Notes under the pieces: model-generated
What the model was told of the DNA's origin: nothing
Seen by the model: the letters and a program-made list of their open reading frames with translations, nothing else
Database searches by the model: none
Translations under genes and position numbers: made by a program
Part shown: piece after piece, positions 45,501-53,669 of the stretch
Position numbering within the stretch: the first letter of the stretch is position 1
How the letters are laid out: the number at the start of each line of letters is the position of its first letter
DNA from: Pyxicephalus adspersus
Taxonomy: Eukaryota; Chordata; Amphibia; Anura; Pyxicephalidae
Direction: 5' to 3'
Length of the DNA: 64,000 nt
Assembly: GCF_032062135.1 (NCBI RefSeq)
Contig: NC_092858.1
Span: 166,186,664 to 166,250,663, forward strand

Positions 45501-48469
45501 AAAGGCCAGGCTAGAGACCTTTAGTCTTTGCTACTAAAGGATCTGATAGTTCAATGACCCTACAGTCCTTGTAAATTCTGACAAAGTATAAAGAATTTCA
45601 TTCAGGGATTTTTTTTGGTAAGCGGTGAACTCAAAAGGTAGTGCTGTATAACAAGAATGCTAACCAATCTGCCACCATGTTACTTTTTTTCATTTTTATT
45701 TTCAACCTCTCCATTGTCTAGCAGATTTCGTTTTTTTAATGCACTTTTAGGTATAGATCTCAAAGTTAAAAGTCTCTAAAAAAGTTATAAAATATTTAGA
45801 ACATTATTTTCCTATCTTTACAGAATGAGTACATAAAGCAACATAAATCACAGCTAGATTGTAAACGTAGTAGGAATAACACTGAAAAAAACAATGAAAA
45901 AAAGAATGTGGCCAGTACTTCGAGAGATTGAAGGTAATCCCAGTATCATGGATGTTATTTGTATTGTTTATTTATTCTGCTTTCTGCTTTCCTAACCCTA
46001 ACCATAATTATAAAAATAATGAAATAATAGACCACAACAATGTATTTTATCAAAAAATATTTTAGCAAAAATTTCCCACTGAAATTTTGCAAACAAGGGT
46101 GCAATATTATTGATAAATATTAATATAAGGTAAATGCAGAGTTTAGAAAAAAAAAATTTTACATTTTTAGTAGACATCCCGGGTGTGGTAGATTTTGAAG
46201 CAGGGTGCTGCACAAAGCCCAGCATCACAGTCAGGACAGTAGAACCTGGTTTCCTTGTGTTTCTTCCTCTGTCATCGGTCTTTGAGCAGCAAACCACACA
46301 CATCCTTGTGGGTGCCGCCTTTTTCTGGGTTGGTGGGATGTATTCAACGAAGCGATGACCGGTCAGGCGTTCTGGGTTGACAACGGTGCAAGCACGACGT
46401 CCAGGTCTATTCATAGCCACTGATGGTGTTTGGTGGTTCTTGACTATGGATTCGGAAAGTTGCAAAATGAAGTCTAAATGATTAACAGCCCTCTGACTAT
46501 TTTTTTGTACAGAACGTAGGCATTCCATAGGCACTGCTCAACTAGATGCCTGAAAATATTCTTGTAATACTTCCTTTGCTGTTTCCTCGCTGGGTAGAAT
46601 GTCATGGCTTGGTCAGCTCTGTCGACACCTCCCATGGTGTTGTTGTAGTCAATCACCACCTGTGGCTTCATCACTTCTTTCCCACGTTTTGTGTGTACCA
46701 GAACGGTGGAGGCATCATGGACAGTACTCATCAGGCACACATCTTGTCACGCCATCTCAGGGCCATCATCTATCCTTTCTGCCAGGCAACAATTTCTCCT
46801 GTCTTCAGCTTCCCTTTTGCAAACAGTGCTGGCAGGTTGTGCCGGTTAGCCCTAACGGTTCCATACACATCTGTTCTGTGTTGCAGAAGGAACTCATAAA
46901 GCTCAGGAGATGTGTAGAAATTGTCAGTTATGACACAATAGCCCTGACCTAGCAATGGCTCAATGAGGGATAGCACTGAAGATGTTGCCAATCCATATTG
47001 GCTATATCTGGGCTTGAACTGTGTCACTTTTCCAGTGTACAGTACCGTATACCAGATGTAGCCAGATGAGGATTCGCACAGCATATATGTTTTCACACAA
47101 AATTGCTGATCTCTGGGTAATGAGAACAGTTGCAGTAAATTCCGGGGGTGATTCCAGGAGGAAATCGCCGCTGTCATCAGCCCCGGAATTTACTATTGGT
47201 GATGGCATCTGCAGTAAGATGGGATGCGGAGAGGCACCCCCGGCATCACAGCAGGACTGTCTGAGGTAAGGGGGACCCCCAAAGTTAACCTGAGTGCGAC
47301 TCGGGGTTACCACTTTTTGCATGTTTTTTCCACCCCGAGTCACACTCGGGATTACTGCTAGGGGGGTTAAGAGGGTAGCACAATAGCACCATTTTCATGT
47401 TTAGGGTCAAAATGGGTAGGCAATAACACACAGTGACACCCACAGGTGTGCAAGGAGATACAATGCCATTTACCAATTCACAATAATACACATTCTAATG
47501 TTTTTAGCCCAGAACATTGTGCAGAGAGTCTGTGGGCAACCAGGGCTTTTTACATTGAATCCAGTCAAGACCTATACTGGCAATTGAATCTCTTACTACT
47601 CCTTTAAAGTGGAACAAAAAAAAAATACACTTAGTCTTACCGGTGGAGAGTTGGTAATCCTTCCACGATACAAGTGAAGTTGTTCCCATGCCACCCCATC
47701 TTCCTTGTTCATCCTGGCGGGGGCCTGACACAGAAAAAAAAGTGTCGATCTAATTTCTTATGCATTTTTTTTATAAGTAGAACAAAATCCCTTCTGCGCA
47801 TGTTTTCTGGGATATGTGACGTAGGTATTCCAGGAGGCTGTGGGCTTTCCAATTCAGTCTTAACCCACTGTGGCAATGGTGGGTGTGAGGGGCCTTCCCT
47901 TTAACTGATAAAAAAAAGAAAAATTCTTTGCCTTATATAAAATGGTTCTCTACCCTTTTATATTAAGTAAAAATGTGGTGATAATTATTTACATCAGTAA
48001 TTCATTGTTAAATCTGATTTTCTTATTTGTATGTTTTAGATTTAATCAGTAAACATTTGTTTTTAAATCAGGAATTGCAGTTCTATTTTTATGATGTCTA
48101 TTTTAAATGTATGTCATGTCTGTATATGTATATAGCATTCACTTCCTACCCTTATAAATATAAATAAATATATGATCTTTGTCTTTCTAGCACAAAGCTT
48201 CAAATGTTGAACAAGCAAAGAAACAAGTCAATGAGAATGAATAACTTTGCTGCACAATTAAGCTTTACTGATTCTCTGAAATTTTTAAAATGCTTGATGT
48301 TGGGTCGACTGCAAGTTTGTGGACTTCATGGCTTCTTCAAGATCATAAAATGATTATTCCTATTTTTATTATTCTTTTATCCGCAAACTGATGGTTATAT
48401 TTTATTCAAGAGGAGAGAAATGTACTTTCATGCTTAAATTGACAAAGCAAAAAAGGAAGTTAAAATAAA
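24521..48469 (+). CDS. morc3: MORC3-like gene B (near-complete; divergent, probably catalytically dead)
   Basis: This is the second MORC3 paralogue, on the same strand as gene A. Exons: 24521-24559, 28916-28988, exon 3 in the gap, 30996-31210, 32150-32297, 33689-33812, 34851-34982, 36870-36989, 37066-37163, 39375-39479, 42005-42127, 42225-42305, 43033-43498, 45824-45933 and a non-coding 48191-48469. The first stop is TGA at 45929-45931. About 610 residues are visible and about 44 are expected in the gap, against roughly 940 in human MORC3. Oddities are Gln for the catalytic Glu35, a bypassed exon 13, no clear SUMO-interacting motif and loss of the C-terminal domain. All used exons are free of internal stops, so a truncated protein is plausible. 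A decaying duplicate is the alternative. Confidence 0.85.
24771..24850. repeat. 20-bp tandem repeat in gene B intron 1
   Basis: Four units of GGATGGCACTGACTGTATGG begin 212 bases after exon 1. Confidence 0.85.
25915..26062 (-). repeat. R2 dispersed repeat, reverse copy
   Basis: Reverse complement of the 8255-8525 family: CTGTCATTTGCAACTCTTAT and AGATTGTAAGCTCTTCTGGG with a TTATTATTA tail, in intron 1 of gene B. Confidence 0.65.
26225..26830. mobile_element. M1 repeat with 40-bp fold-back arms
   Basis: 26402-26441 and 26461-26500 are inverted repeats matching at 36 of 40 positions around an 19-base loop. The element also holds CTTTACATATAAAGG with an imperfect partner near 26790. It starts AAAGCGGAACTAAACTAAAA and is likely a non-autonomous DNA transposon. 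Confidence 0.6.
26835..27330 (+). pseudogene. L1 ORF2 C-terminal fragment
   Basis: The plus strand near 27005-27095 reads [20 protein letters not shown] followed by DPPTLGLF, the type of segment found near the end of L1-Tx1 ORF2 proteins. Stop codons follow. It lies in intron 1 of gene B. Confidence 0.55.
28916..28988 (+). CDS. morc3: Gene B exon 2: ATPase N-box, Glu35 replaced by Gln
   Basis: The exon encodes [20 protein letters not shown] and then AQII, ending ATAG|GTATGT. Numbering from the ATG aligns with human MORC3 without gaps. Residue 35, the catalytic Glu of the GHKL family (AELIDNAYD), is CAA, Gln, at 28979-28981. The rest of the segment is well conserved. The ATP/Mg-binding Asn39 would lie in exon 3, inside the gap. 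Confidence 0.93.
29080..30047. other. Assembly gap hiding gene B exon 3
   Basis: 968 N. Exon 2 ends with one base of a split codon and exon 4 starts with one base completing another, so one exon of length 1 mod 3 (about 133 bases by comparison with human) should be here. It would carry Asn39 and the DxGxG nucleotide-binding motif. Confidence 0.8.
30278..30390 (+). repeat. R2 tail with (AAT)n
   Basis: TTTAATGTACAGCGCTGCGT then an AATAATAAT tract interrupted by AATATTAAT, in intron 3 of gene B. Confidence 0.65.
30996..31210 (+). CDS. morc3: Gene B exon 4: GHKL ATPase core
   Basis: The acceptor is CACATTTCAG. The exon encodes FGFSNK, then [20 protein letters not shown] and VFTKND. This is the glycine-rich lid and following strands of MORC3 (human VGLYGNGFKSGSM), with Tyr to His and Gly to Ser changes inside the lid. 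Its donor is not GT: the intron starts ATATCCTTT, the U12 AT-AC signature. Confidence 0.92.
31211..32149 (+). other. AT-AC U12-type (minor spliceosome) intron
   Basis: The 5' site is A|ATATCCTTTT. The 3' end has a perfect minor-spliceosome branch site TTCCTTAAC at 32132-32140, then TCTTCATAC|AACAG, with the branch A 10 bases before the AC end. Splicing this way gives DKQKQLVRTSD, which aligns with human NKHRQMINLAE; no GT-AG alternative does. Inside, 31940-32095 looks like a fragment of the M1 repeat family. Confidence 0.92.
32150..32297 (+). CDS. morc3: Gene B exon 5
   Basis: The exon is 148 bases after the AT-AC intron and ends AAAAG|GTAAGG. It encodes [20 protein letters not shown] and [18 protein letters not shown]. 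It matches gene A exon 5 closely over the part visible there, with Ile to Phe in TRIFIW. Confidence 0.92.
32220..33840. repeat. Segmental duplicate of gene A 1-2081
   Basis: Exons 5 and 6 and the intron between them match gene A almost throughout, including non-coding strings such as CCCCTGAAGAAGCAGTCATT and GGAGGTGTAGTTTTCCTGAG. Intron length differs through indels and the MITE at 1086-1314. Confidence 0.9.
33689..33812 (+). CDS. morc3: Gene B exon 6
   Basis: 124 bases from CTTCTAG to CGT|GTACGT. It encodes [19 protein letters not shown] and APESDYSLR. It is nearly identical to gene A exon 6 apart from a short deletion, and the flanking introns are also close. Confidence 0.92.
34851..34982 (+). 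CDS. morc3: Gene B exon 7 (missing from gene A)
   Basis: A 132-base phase-0 exon follows TCTGTCACAG and ends before GTATCT. It encodes [20 protein letters not shown] and [13 protein letters not shown], matching human MORC3 [18 protein letters not shown]. This stretch is part of the transducer fold. Being an exact 44 codons, it can be lost without changing frame, which is what has happened in gene A. Confidence 0.92.
35450..35560. repeat. F1 fold-back repeat fragment
   Basis: GGGCCTGTTTTATTAAAGAT with ACTTTCATCAGTGAAGCTGA and the later inverted TTCACTGATGAAAGT. Confidence 0.55.
35745..36540. repeat. G1 GC-rich dispersed repeat
   Basis: Shares TTTGAATTCCCTGCACCAGG/TTTGAATTCCCTCTGGCCA, GGCGCCAGGTGGxGC and GCCTCTGTxxAACAxxGTG with 50755-51175. 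Overlapping open frames on both strands reflect GC content. It ends with TCAATAAAG near 36500. Confidence 0.55.
36870..36989 (+). CDS. morc3: Gene B exon 8
   Basis: 120 bases between ATGTGCAG and AAG|GTATGT. It encodes [20 protein letters not shown] and [17 protein letters not shown]. It is only about 80% identical to gene A exon 8 at DNA level. Confidence 0.92.
37066..37163 (+). CDS. morc3: Gene B exon 9
   Basis: 98 bases between TTTCCAG and TATAG|GTAAGT. It encodes [20 protein letters not shown]. The usual GIIECNF is GIMKCNF here, a charge reversal at a conserved position. Confidence 0.92.
37223..37715. mobile_element. Non-autonomous hAT element, 493 bp
   Basis: It begins CAGGGTTGTCAAACTCTGGC and ends GAGCTTGACACTCCTG, the Charlie-like TIR. 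It is flanked by a perfect 8-bp duplication ATCTACAC (37215-37222 and 37716-37723). It sits in intron 9 of gene B and has no transposase reading frame. Confidence 0.9.
38224..38806. mobile_element. Non-autonomous hAT element, 583 bp
   Basis: TIRs CAGCGGTCACCAACC and GGTTGGCGACCGCTG differ at one position. The 8-bp duplication ATCTACAA (38216-38223, 38807-38814) is perfect. It lies in the same intron as the previous element. Confidence 0.9.
39375..39479 (+). CDS. morc3: Gene B exon 10
   Basis: 105 bases from TTTTTTAG to AAACA|GTAAGT. It encodes [20 protein letters not shown]. The 3' half is unlike gene A and three codons longer. Confidence 0.9.
39888..40015. repeat. F1 fold-back repeat fragment
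   Basis: GGGCCTGGTTTATTAAAGCT, CTCCAAGGCTGGAGAAGAT and TTCATCAGTGAACCTAGAAT match the F1 family. Confidence 0.6.
40080..40615. repeat. R1 dispersed repeat, second full copy, with C17 run
   Basis: It aligns with 14785-15325. A 17-base C run lies at 40081-40097 just at its edge. Confidence 0.6.
41244..41474. mobile_element. Short hAT element, 231 bp
   Basis: It starts CAGCGGTTGCCACTGCGGACC and ends GACCCCGCTG, like the element at 38224. Flanks ATCTAGAG (41236-41243) and ATCCAGAG (41475-41482) are an 8-bp duplication with one mismatch. Probably a deletion derivative, in intron 10 of gene B. Confidence 0.75.
41760..42240. repeat. Gene-conversion-like tract shared with gene A 4415-5140
   Basis: It carries a second copy of gene A's intron-10 start (GTTACCxAGTCAGTATTGATT) although gene B's own diverged intron start is 2.3 kb upstream at 39480. 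It then carries the CW exon and intron 11 at about 93-97% identity. Confidence 0.75.
42005..42127 (+). CDS. morc3: Gene B exon 11: CW zinc finger
   Basis: It encodes [20 protein letters not shown] and, downstream, [12 protein letters not shown]. All zinc cysteines and cage Trp residues are kept. It differs from gene A at about nine bases, clustered where PEK becomes PAP. The intron after it is about 97% identical to that of gene A. Confidence 0.93.
42225..42305 (+). CDS. morc3: Gene B exon 12, phase-shifted by a 1-base loss
   Basis: 81 bases begin with the last CW cysteine ([12 protein letters not shown]) and end NKK plus AG before GTTAGT. The A-run is one base shorter than in gene A, so the exon ends in phase 2 instead of 0. 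That phase cannot read through exon 13 but fits exon 14 exactly, giving NKKRRN at the junction. Confidence 0.85.
42540..42632 (+). pseudogene. Gene B remnant of exon 13
   Basis: After TTTTGCAG the sequence [14 protein letters not shown] aligns with gene A exon 13 ([15 protein letters not shown]). No usable donor follows before TAG 42630-42632, and the phase arriving from exon 12 hits an earlier stop. The exon is therefore probably skipped. Confidence 0.6.
43033..43498 (+). CDS. morc3: Gene B exon 14: coiled coil, no clear SIM
   Basis: 466 bases from ACTATAG to CCAG|GTAAAT. It shares [32 protein letters not shown] and [13 protein letters not shown] with gene A exon 14. The segment that holds DDVIIIEDS in gene A is replaced by [12 protein letters not shown]. 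The coiled-coil heptads are retained. Confidence 0.88.
43744..44040 (+). mobile_element. tRNA-derived SINE
   Basis: The head GGCACGGTGGCTCGGGGGTT and B-box-like GGGTCGAATCT (43798-43808) resemble a tRNA. The body GGAGTTTGCAGGTTCTCCCT and GTGTCTGCGTGGGTTTCC is a SINE body widespread in fish and frogs. It is an insertion in intron 14 of gene B and not a functional tRNA gene. Confidence 0.8.
44868..45380 (+). mobile_element. Possible solo LTR with Met-tRNA-like primer site
   Basis: The sequence begins TGTTAACATAG, contains GGAGAAGG repeats and TTAATAAAGAAG, and is followed at 45385 by TGGTATTAGAGG, close to the initiator-Met primer site TGGTATCAGAGC of copia-type elements. No matching second LTR or pol was seen, so this is tentative. 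Confidence 0.3.
45824..45933 (+). CDS. morc3: Gene B exon 15 with premature stop
   Basis: The acceptor is CTTTACAG. It encodes [20 protein letters not shown] and ends at TGA 45929-45931, two bases before donor AG|GTAATC. It aligns weakly with gene A exon 15 ([10 protein letters not shown]). The stop is too close to the last junction to trigger junction-dependent nonsense-mediated decay. Confidence 0.75.
46000..47366 (-). pseudogene. piggyBac element A, internally deleted and 3'-truncated
   Basis: The minus strand encodes piggyBac-type (DDE_Tnp_1_7) transposase pieces: [52 protein letters not shown] and a cysteine-rich tail [10 protein letters not shown]. The N-terminal part is deleted relative to copy B and the frame is broken several times. 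The right end CTAGGGGGG abuts TTAA (47367-47370). The left terminal repeat is missing. It lies in the last intron of gene B. Confidence 0.85.
47580..47985. repeat. M1 repeat copy
   Basis: TTTAAAGTGGAACAAAAAAA, GATATGTGACGTAGGTATTC, CAGGAGGCTGTGGGCTTTCC and TATAAAATGGTTCTCTACCC match the M1 family. Confidence 0.55.
48191..48469 (+). other. Gene B last exon, now 3' UTR, with poly(A) signal
   Basis: The acceptor GTCTTTCTAG|CACAAAGC is the same as in gene A, but the coding block for the C-terminal domain is deleted. What remains joins directly to UTR sequence homologous to gene A (TAACTTTGC.GCACAATTA). AATAAA is at 48464-48469. Confidence 0.65.
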
Positions 48470-49767
48470 TTGTAATCAATATTCAAAGATTAAACACGTT
48501 TTCTTTTATCTCTCAAACATTATTAAAACTGTCATGTTTTAACCCTTGCATAACATATAAAGTTTCCATTATTTTTTATAACATTTTTTTTATTTGGAAT
48601 TGTAAAAGAAAATAGACAAGGTAAGTACAAAGTAAAAAGAAACAATACAGAAGCCACACAGGAACCACTCAATTTTAACCAAAGTTGGCAATGAATGATA
48701 TAGCCTGAAAACATTTAGATGTAGATAGTATCAACAGTCCACATTCTATTCTATATGGTTTCCATTATAACGTGTTGCTGGTGGGCTGTCATCTGCTGGT
48801 CTGTCATGAAAAGAAATGTTGCTGTGCTGTATCCCAAAATCTGAAATCAGTACTGTGGCCAATGTGAAAGATGAATTCCAGGCAAAGCTGCTGTCTCTTC
48901 TGACTTTTATATGCAATGGCACCTATAAAGAATTTTATGCTCTGAGATTTTCTTTAGAGAAAGCACAATGTGTAGTGACTGATCATACAAAATATTTAGG
49001 GAGAGTTGTCCCACCCCTTACATTCCTATTGGTTCACCATTATGTTGTGCTGCCTAACTGGCCAGTGGGAATGTGCAGGACATCTTCAGCGCGATTGTTT
49101 TTTTTTTTTTTAGGGCTTTGCCTATACAAATGGCCCAGTACGCTGTACCCTTGTATTCTGAACTTTTGAGATTGCTGCAGCTATGTTCAAGCACTTCTAA
49201 CTAGACAGTACATCCTTGCATCACATCCACAATTCCCCCTAGCTTCTGAGCTAGTTCCTGTACACCTGTACACCTGTTGCTGTGTTATCCCCTTATTGCC
49301 CTGTCTGGTGTTTCCTAGCCGATTCCCTTGTGCTGTTCCAGTGTTCCTGTCCGTCTGAGGTTGTTCCTGTGTCACCTGTGCCTCTTGTTACTTCCAGAGT
49401 CTCCTGTGTTCATAGTGGCCCCTGTGTCACTGGGGCCTGCATCCCTGGCTTGTGACCTGACCTCTCTTGCTTTCTGCCTGCACTTCCTTGACGATTATTC
49501 TGCTTAGTGATTTAGTACTGTGTATCTTTCTGCTCACCCTGGTGTGCCCAAGGACCGCAACCTGGTGGTAACCAGCCTCACCATTAGAGACTTTGGAGAA
49601 AACCAGGTTGCCATTTAAACTCTGTGCCTTGGCCCGTCTTAGGGACGTGTTTCGCCACAGTTTGACAGTTTGGGGTACAATACTGTAAATGAGTTTTTAT
49701 GGTCTGTATATGCAAAATAATACATATTGAGAATTACATGTTAATACATCAAACATATATGATAATA
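48470..49767. other. Downstream of gene B: no gene recognised
   Basis: 49190-49680 is a C/T-rich dispersed repeat (CCTGTCTGGTGTTTCC, GCCTGCATCCCTGGCTTGTG). The rest is unassigned. Confidence 0.5.
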
Positions 49768-50017
49768 GAGGTTGACAATCAAAAATCCAACAACCTCTGG
49801 ACCTGAGGTGTGCTGGATTTTTGAAAATTAAGGATTTTTTAAGTTATACTCACCTCCACACACGGACCTGCCTTCCTCTCGCAGCACCCGCGGACATCTG
49901 GCACAGGGAGCAGGCAGCAGGGGCGTCTCAACATTAATTGAAAATGCACTCCAAAATTCATGCTGGGAAACAGAAGGAACCGGATTATTGATGGCCGGAT
50001 TTTCAATTGTCAACCTG
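49768..50017. mobile_element. Tigger-like MITE, 250 bp
   Basis: GAGGTTGACAATCAAAAATC and GATTTTCAATTGTCAACCTG are terminal inverted repeats with few mismatches. TA flanks both ends, which fits a Tc1/mariner (pogo/Tigger) origin. Confidence 0.7.
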
Positions 50018-50149
50018 TACAAGAAGTAATTATGGTGAAGTGTCATTACATTCTCCATCAATCATGCAAAATAGAGAACATCTGTAAATACTGTATCTAG
50101 GTTCACATGTATCATAATGTATAGTTTCAGGTTGAGATTGAGACTTTAT

Positions 50150-50230
50150 ATACATGGGTATATGCATACATATGTGAATATACACATAAATATACATACA
50201 TACATGTACACACATACATATTTACATAGA
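50150..50230. repeat. TACA/TATA microsatellite
   Basis: Degenerate alternation of TACATA, CACATA and ATACAT. Confidence 0.7.
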
Positions 50231-50754
50231 CATGTTCAAAACAATAACTTAGGTTTTGTATCCAATTTATTTATTTCTATAGTTAGGGTATTGTTACTTA
50301 CATTGCAAATGACTGGTAATTGTATTTATAGAATTTTGTAAAGTCGCGGCTGAAGCTGTTAGTGGATAAAGTATTCAGTTGGAAGTAGTGTTATTACTTA
50401 AGTATTAGTCAAAGAGACATAAAAATATAACATTTTTCTATGTTATATCTATATTTATAAGTGTTACAAACCTCTGCATTATACAATAAGCAAAGGAGGA
50501 ATTAATACTGATGTTTCATATTCTGGTTGTGGTGTTTCAAAAATGTTTCCAGTCCATTCATCCAGTGTATATATAATTTCAGATGACAAACTATTCAGCC
50601 ATATTATTTGTATATAAATCTGTATGGGGTGTAAACATTATGTTTTCGTATAAAAATAAAACAGAGTATTGAAAGGGATGGGGGTAAACTGGGGGAGTGA
50701 AGACTTCTAGGGAGATTAGAAGGCTTGACTTACCACTATGACATGGATGACAAG

Positions 50755-51175
50755 GTATATCAGTGTAAGGAACCTACCTTTCCTGCGAGCCCGCGGCATC
50801 CCTGGGGGTCCCAGCTGCAGCAGCGTGTCTCTCCCTTGCATCTCTATGGATGTGATTACAGAAACCCCTGTTCTCAGCACTCCTTTGGATGTGCAAAGTA
50901 GGGCACGTCCTAGGGGTGCTGTGGGAAGAGCTGTGCGCACTACCACTCGGCTGCCTCGCTGGGCGGGACAAAGTTTGAATTCCCTCTGGCCAATCGGCCG
51001 CAGGGGATTCAGTTACCCTGCAATCAAATGGCGCCAGGTGGCGCGGGGTCATTGGTCACTCTGACCATTAAAGGAGAACCTGTCCTGAACACCATTGCCC
51101 ACTATAAGCCTCTGTGAACACAGTGTGGGTGCGTCCTTTGTGTTGGTTTATGGTAATCCAGTTTGTCATTTCCAT
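50755..51175. repeat. G1 GC-rich dispersed repeat, second copy
   Basis: Matches 35745-36250: GCGGGACAAAGTTTGAATTC, CAATCAAATGGCGCCAGGTG, CATTGCCCACTATAAGCCTC. Open frames in it are not genes. Confidence 0.55.
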
Positions 51176-53019
51176 TGTGTGCCCAGGTGCATTACAATCA
51201 GGGTATAGTTAATAATTAAATCTGTAAGCACCTTCAGCCGAGAGTCTACAAAAATTCTATACTTCTACTGGTTATTTGTTCTTTAATTTGCATGATTGAT
51301 GAAGAATTCAACCCTCAACCTTAAAATAATTTTTATGTTCATGACACTTCACTATATCACCTTCTTGTATTATCATATATGTTTGATGTATTAGCATGTA
51401 CTTCTCAATGTGTATTGTTTTGTATGTACGGACCATAAAAACTCCAACACAGTATTGTACGCCTAAAGAAGCCAAACCGCCAAGAAAGTAAGGTCATTTA
51501 TGATTTACCATTGCTAGTATATCTTTGTATAGCATACGATATCCCAGCTCTGTGAAGAATAACAGAATTAGGGATATGACTTATCTTGATGTAATAAATA
51601 ATTATGTATGAATCTGAAGTATATCAATACATATTTATCTTTTTACAATTTTGAGCCTTAAACCTTTTTCTTTTCTTTCCAAAACACCTTAAAATTCATA
51701 ACTTAAAAGAGGCCAGCTTGCATATATTATCTTTGGGAAAGAGAAGAATCACCTATCCTACTAGTTCTTACAATGGATTACCAGGCTCAAAGTAATGAGT
51801 GACCTCTAGGTCTTGACATGCAATATTTTCCAAGTAAGGATGATGAGCTCTGCAAAGGTGAGCTTCCTCTTTTAAAAATCCACAAAAAGGTAGGTAATAA
51901 TAGCAGAAATAGACAGGGAAAATCCCTCCAATCTGCCTCATAGTTTGAGGTATCTTTTAAAAAAACTGAGCATGTGCAGTTTAGCTGGTTACTGGGATAA
52001 CCGGTCTCCCCTGCATGTGCCAAGAATGAATGAAATCTGTTATCCTGGCCCAACCAATCAAGATGGCCTAAAATCATCCCCTGGAAGCGAAGAAAGAAGA
52101 AGATGGAGGGAATGGGGACAGGTAAATATCACGAGTGTGGTTCTGAAATGATCTTGTTGTTGTCATCTGATGAAATAGTGGTATTTATTGATACCTGGTG
52201 GTAAGAAATAAATTATATATTTGCTGTTAAAATTTTGTATTTGAACAGATGATATTTCATATTTGTTTTCACAGTTTTACCCCACTCTGTCCTTTCTAAT
52301 AAAGTCTCAAAATTTTCCACAAACTCTCTTTTTTGGGGGATAGGAGGGTTCACTGAACATCAAACTGCACACGAACCACAAAGTAACGTATAGAGAGGAC
52401 GGAACATTCTGCACAGCTAACCCCATGAAATTATTTTTCAGGCATAAAGCCAACAGGTGAAACATCATATGAAAACAGGGAGTGGAAACCAGCAGCGATC
52501 ACAGCATAAGAAAATAGTCTGAGGCAAAAGGAAGACATCTGCAGCTGATCACTAGCACTCCCGCCCACCGCATGAATAACAAATATTGATAAAGCAGAAC
52601 TTTTTTTTCACTTACTTTTTTTTCTGAAAAGCATTTGATAAATGTACTTACTAAACCCAATGAATCCTGTGCTGTAATAATTTCTACCCTACACTTCTAT
52701 CTTCTTTCTTTATGTTAGCTGAAAATGTCACTAAATCTCGTTCTGCACAAGTTTAGGTGACGTGTTGTGAGGGGGCCTTCAAAAGTAAAAAGTGAACAGA
52801 GATCTCACTCTCCATTTTCATTAGATTATGCCTTGGCTCATTTACACATGTGGAATGCCCCTGGTGCTCAATCTTGGGCAAGCACAGAAGGAGCAGCCTG
52901 CAGCCTCTTGGGCATATAGTGTAAGTATCCCAGGAGCCTGTGGGTTTGTCCTTCAGTCTGTAGCAACATAAATAACATAAACAGTAAATAATATGGCATT
53001 CAATGAGTTTAAACAACCA
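51176..53019. other. Intergenic, M1 fragments, no gene recognised
   Basis: M1-type fragments are at 51985-52135 and 52745-52965 (AGCACAGAAGGAGCAGCCTG, TATCCCAGGAGCCTGTGGG). Nothing else could be assigned. Confidence 0.5.
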
Positions 53020-53665
53020 AAAAAGGGATCAGTAACAGAACAAGTCATGACAGCTGATATCAGTGAGCAGCATATGAATAAATTTGCACTGAATTCTTAC
53101 ACTGAAATTAACAAAAAAACATGGAGCAATAATGTGGGAAGAAACTAATTACATTAGTTTAGATACTGCTATTAGGATACAGGAAGACATCAGTAACTTA
53201 CTAGAACTCCCCCCAAGAGGAGGAACCTGTACATTGACTTAATATTCAGGTAGGAGATAATATGTAAGAGTCCCATGGTTCCCAGATTGTTGTGAATTTA
53301 TCTACTCGGTCATGTACCCTGGCTGTGAGGTGTTCCATGAACTGGACCTCCCTAATTCCAGCATACAGATCTGACATTCTCAGGGGCAGGTCAATTTCCA
53401 ATGTCTCGATATGAGGCATTTACCTGCAGTCAAAACATGGAAAGCCAGTTTTTTGCCACATTTAGAGAGGTTTTATATGGGCAGACCCATTAGATGTGTG
53501 ACAACATCCATGGTTATCTAGTTCCCAAATATTCCCTCCAGTAGATCATTAATTAGTTTCCAGTAAGGAGATAGGATTTGGCATGTCCAGAATATATGGT
53601 ACAATGTACCTACCTCCCTCTGACCTCTCCAACATCTATTAGCGGGAGCAATGGCCTGCCATGGT
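53020..53665 (-). pseudogene. L1 (Tx1-like) ORF2 3' fragment hit by piggyBac
   Basis: The minus strand before 53660 reads CWRGQREVGTLYHIFWTCQI then LSPYWKLINDLLEGIFGN, an L1-Tx1 C-terminal segment. It is interrupted at its right edge by the TTAA-flanked piggyBac B. Confidence 0.65.
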
Positions 53666-53669
53666 TTAA

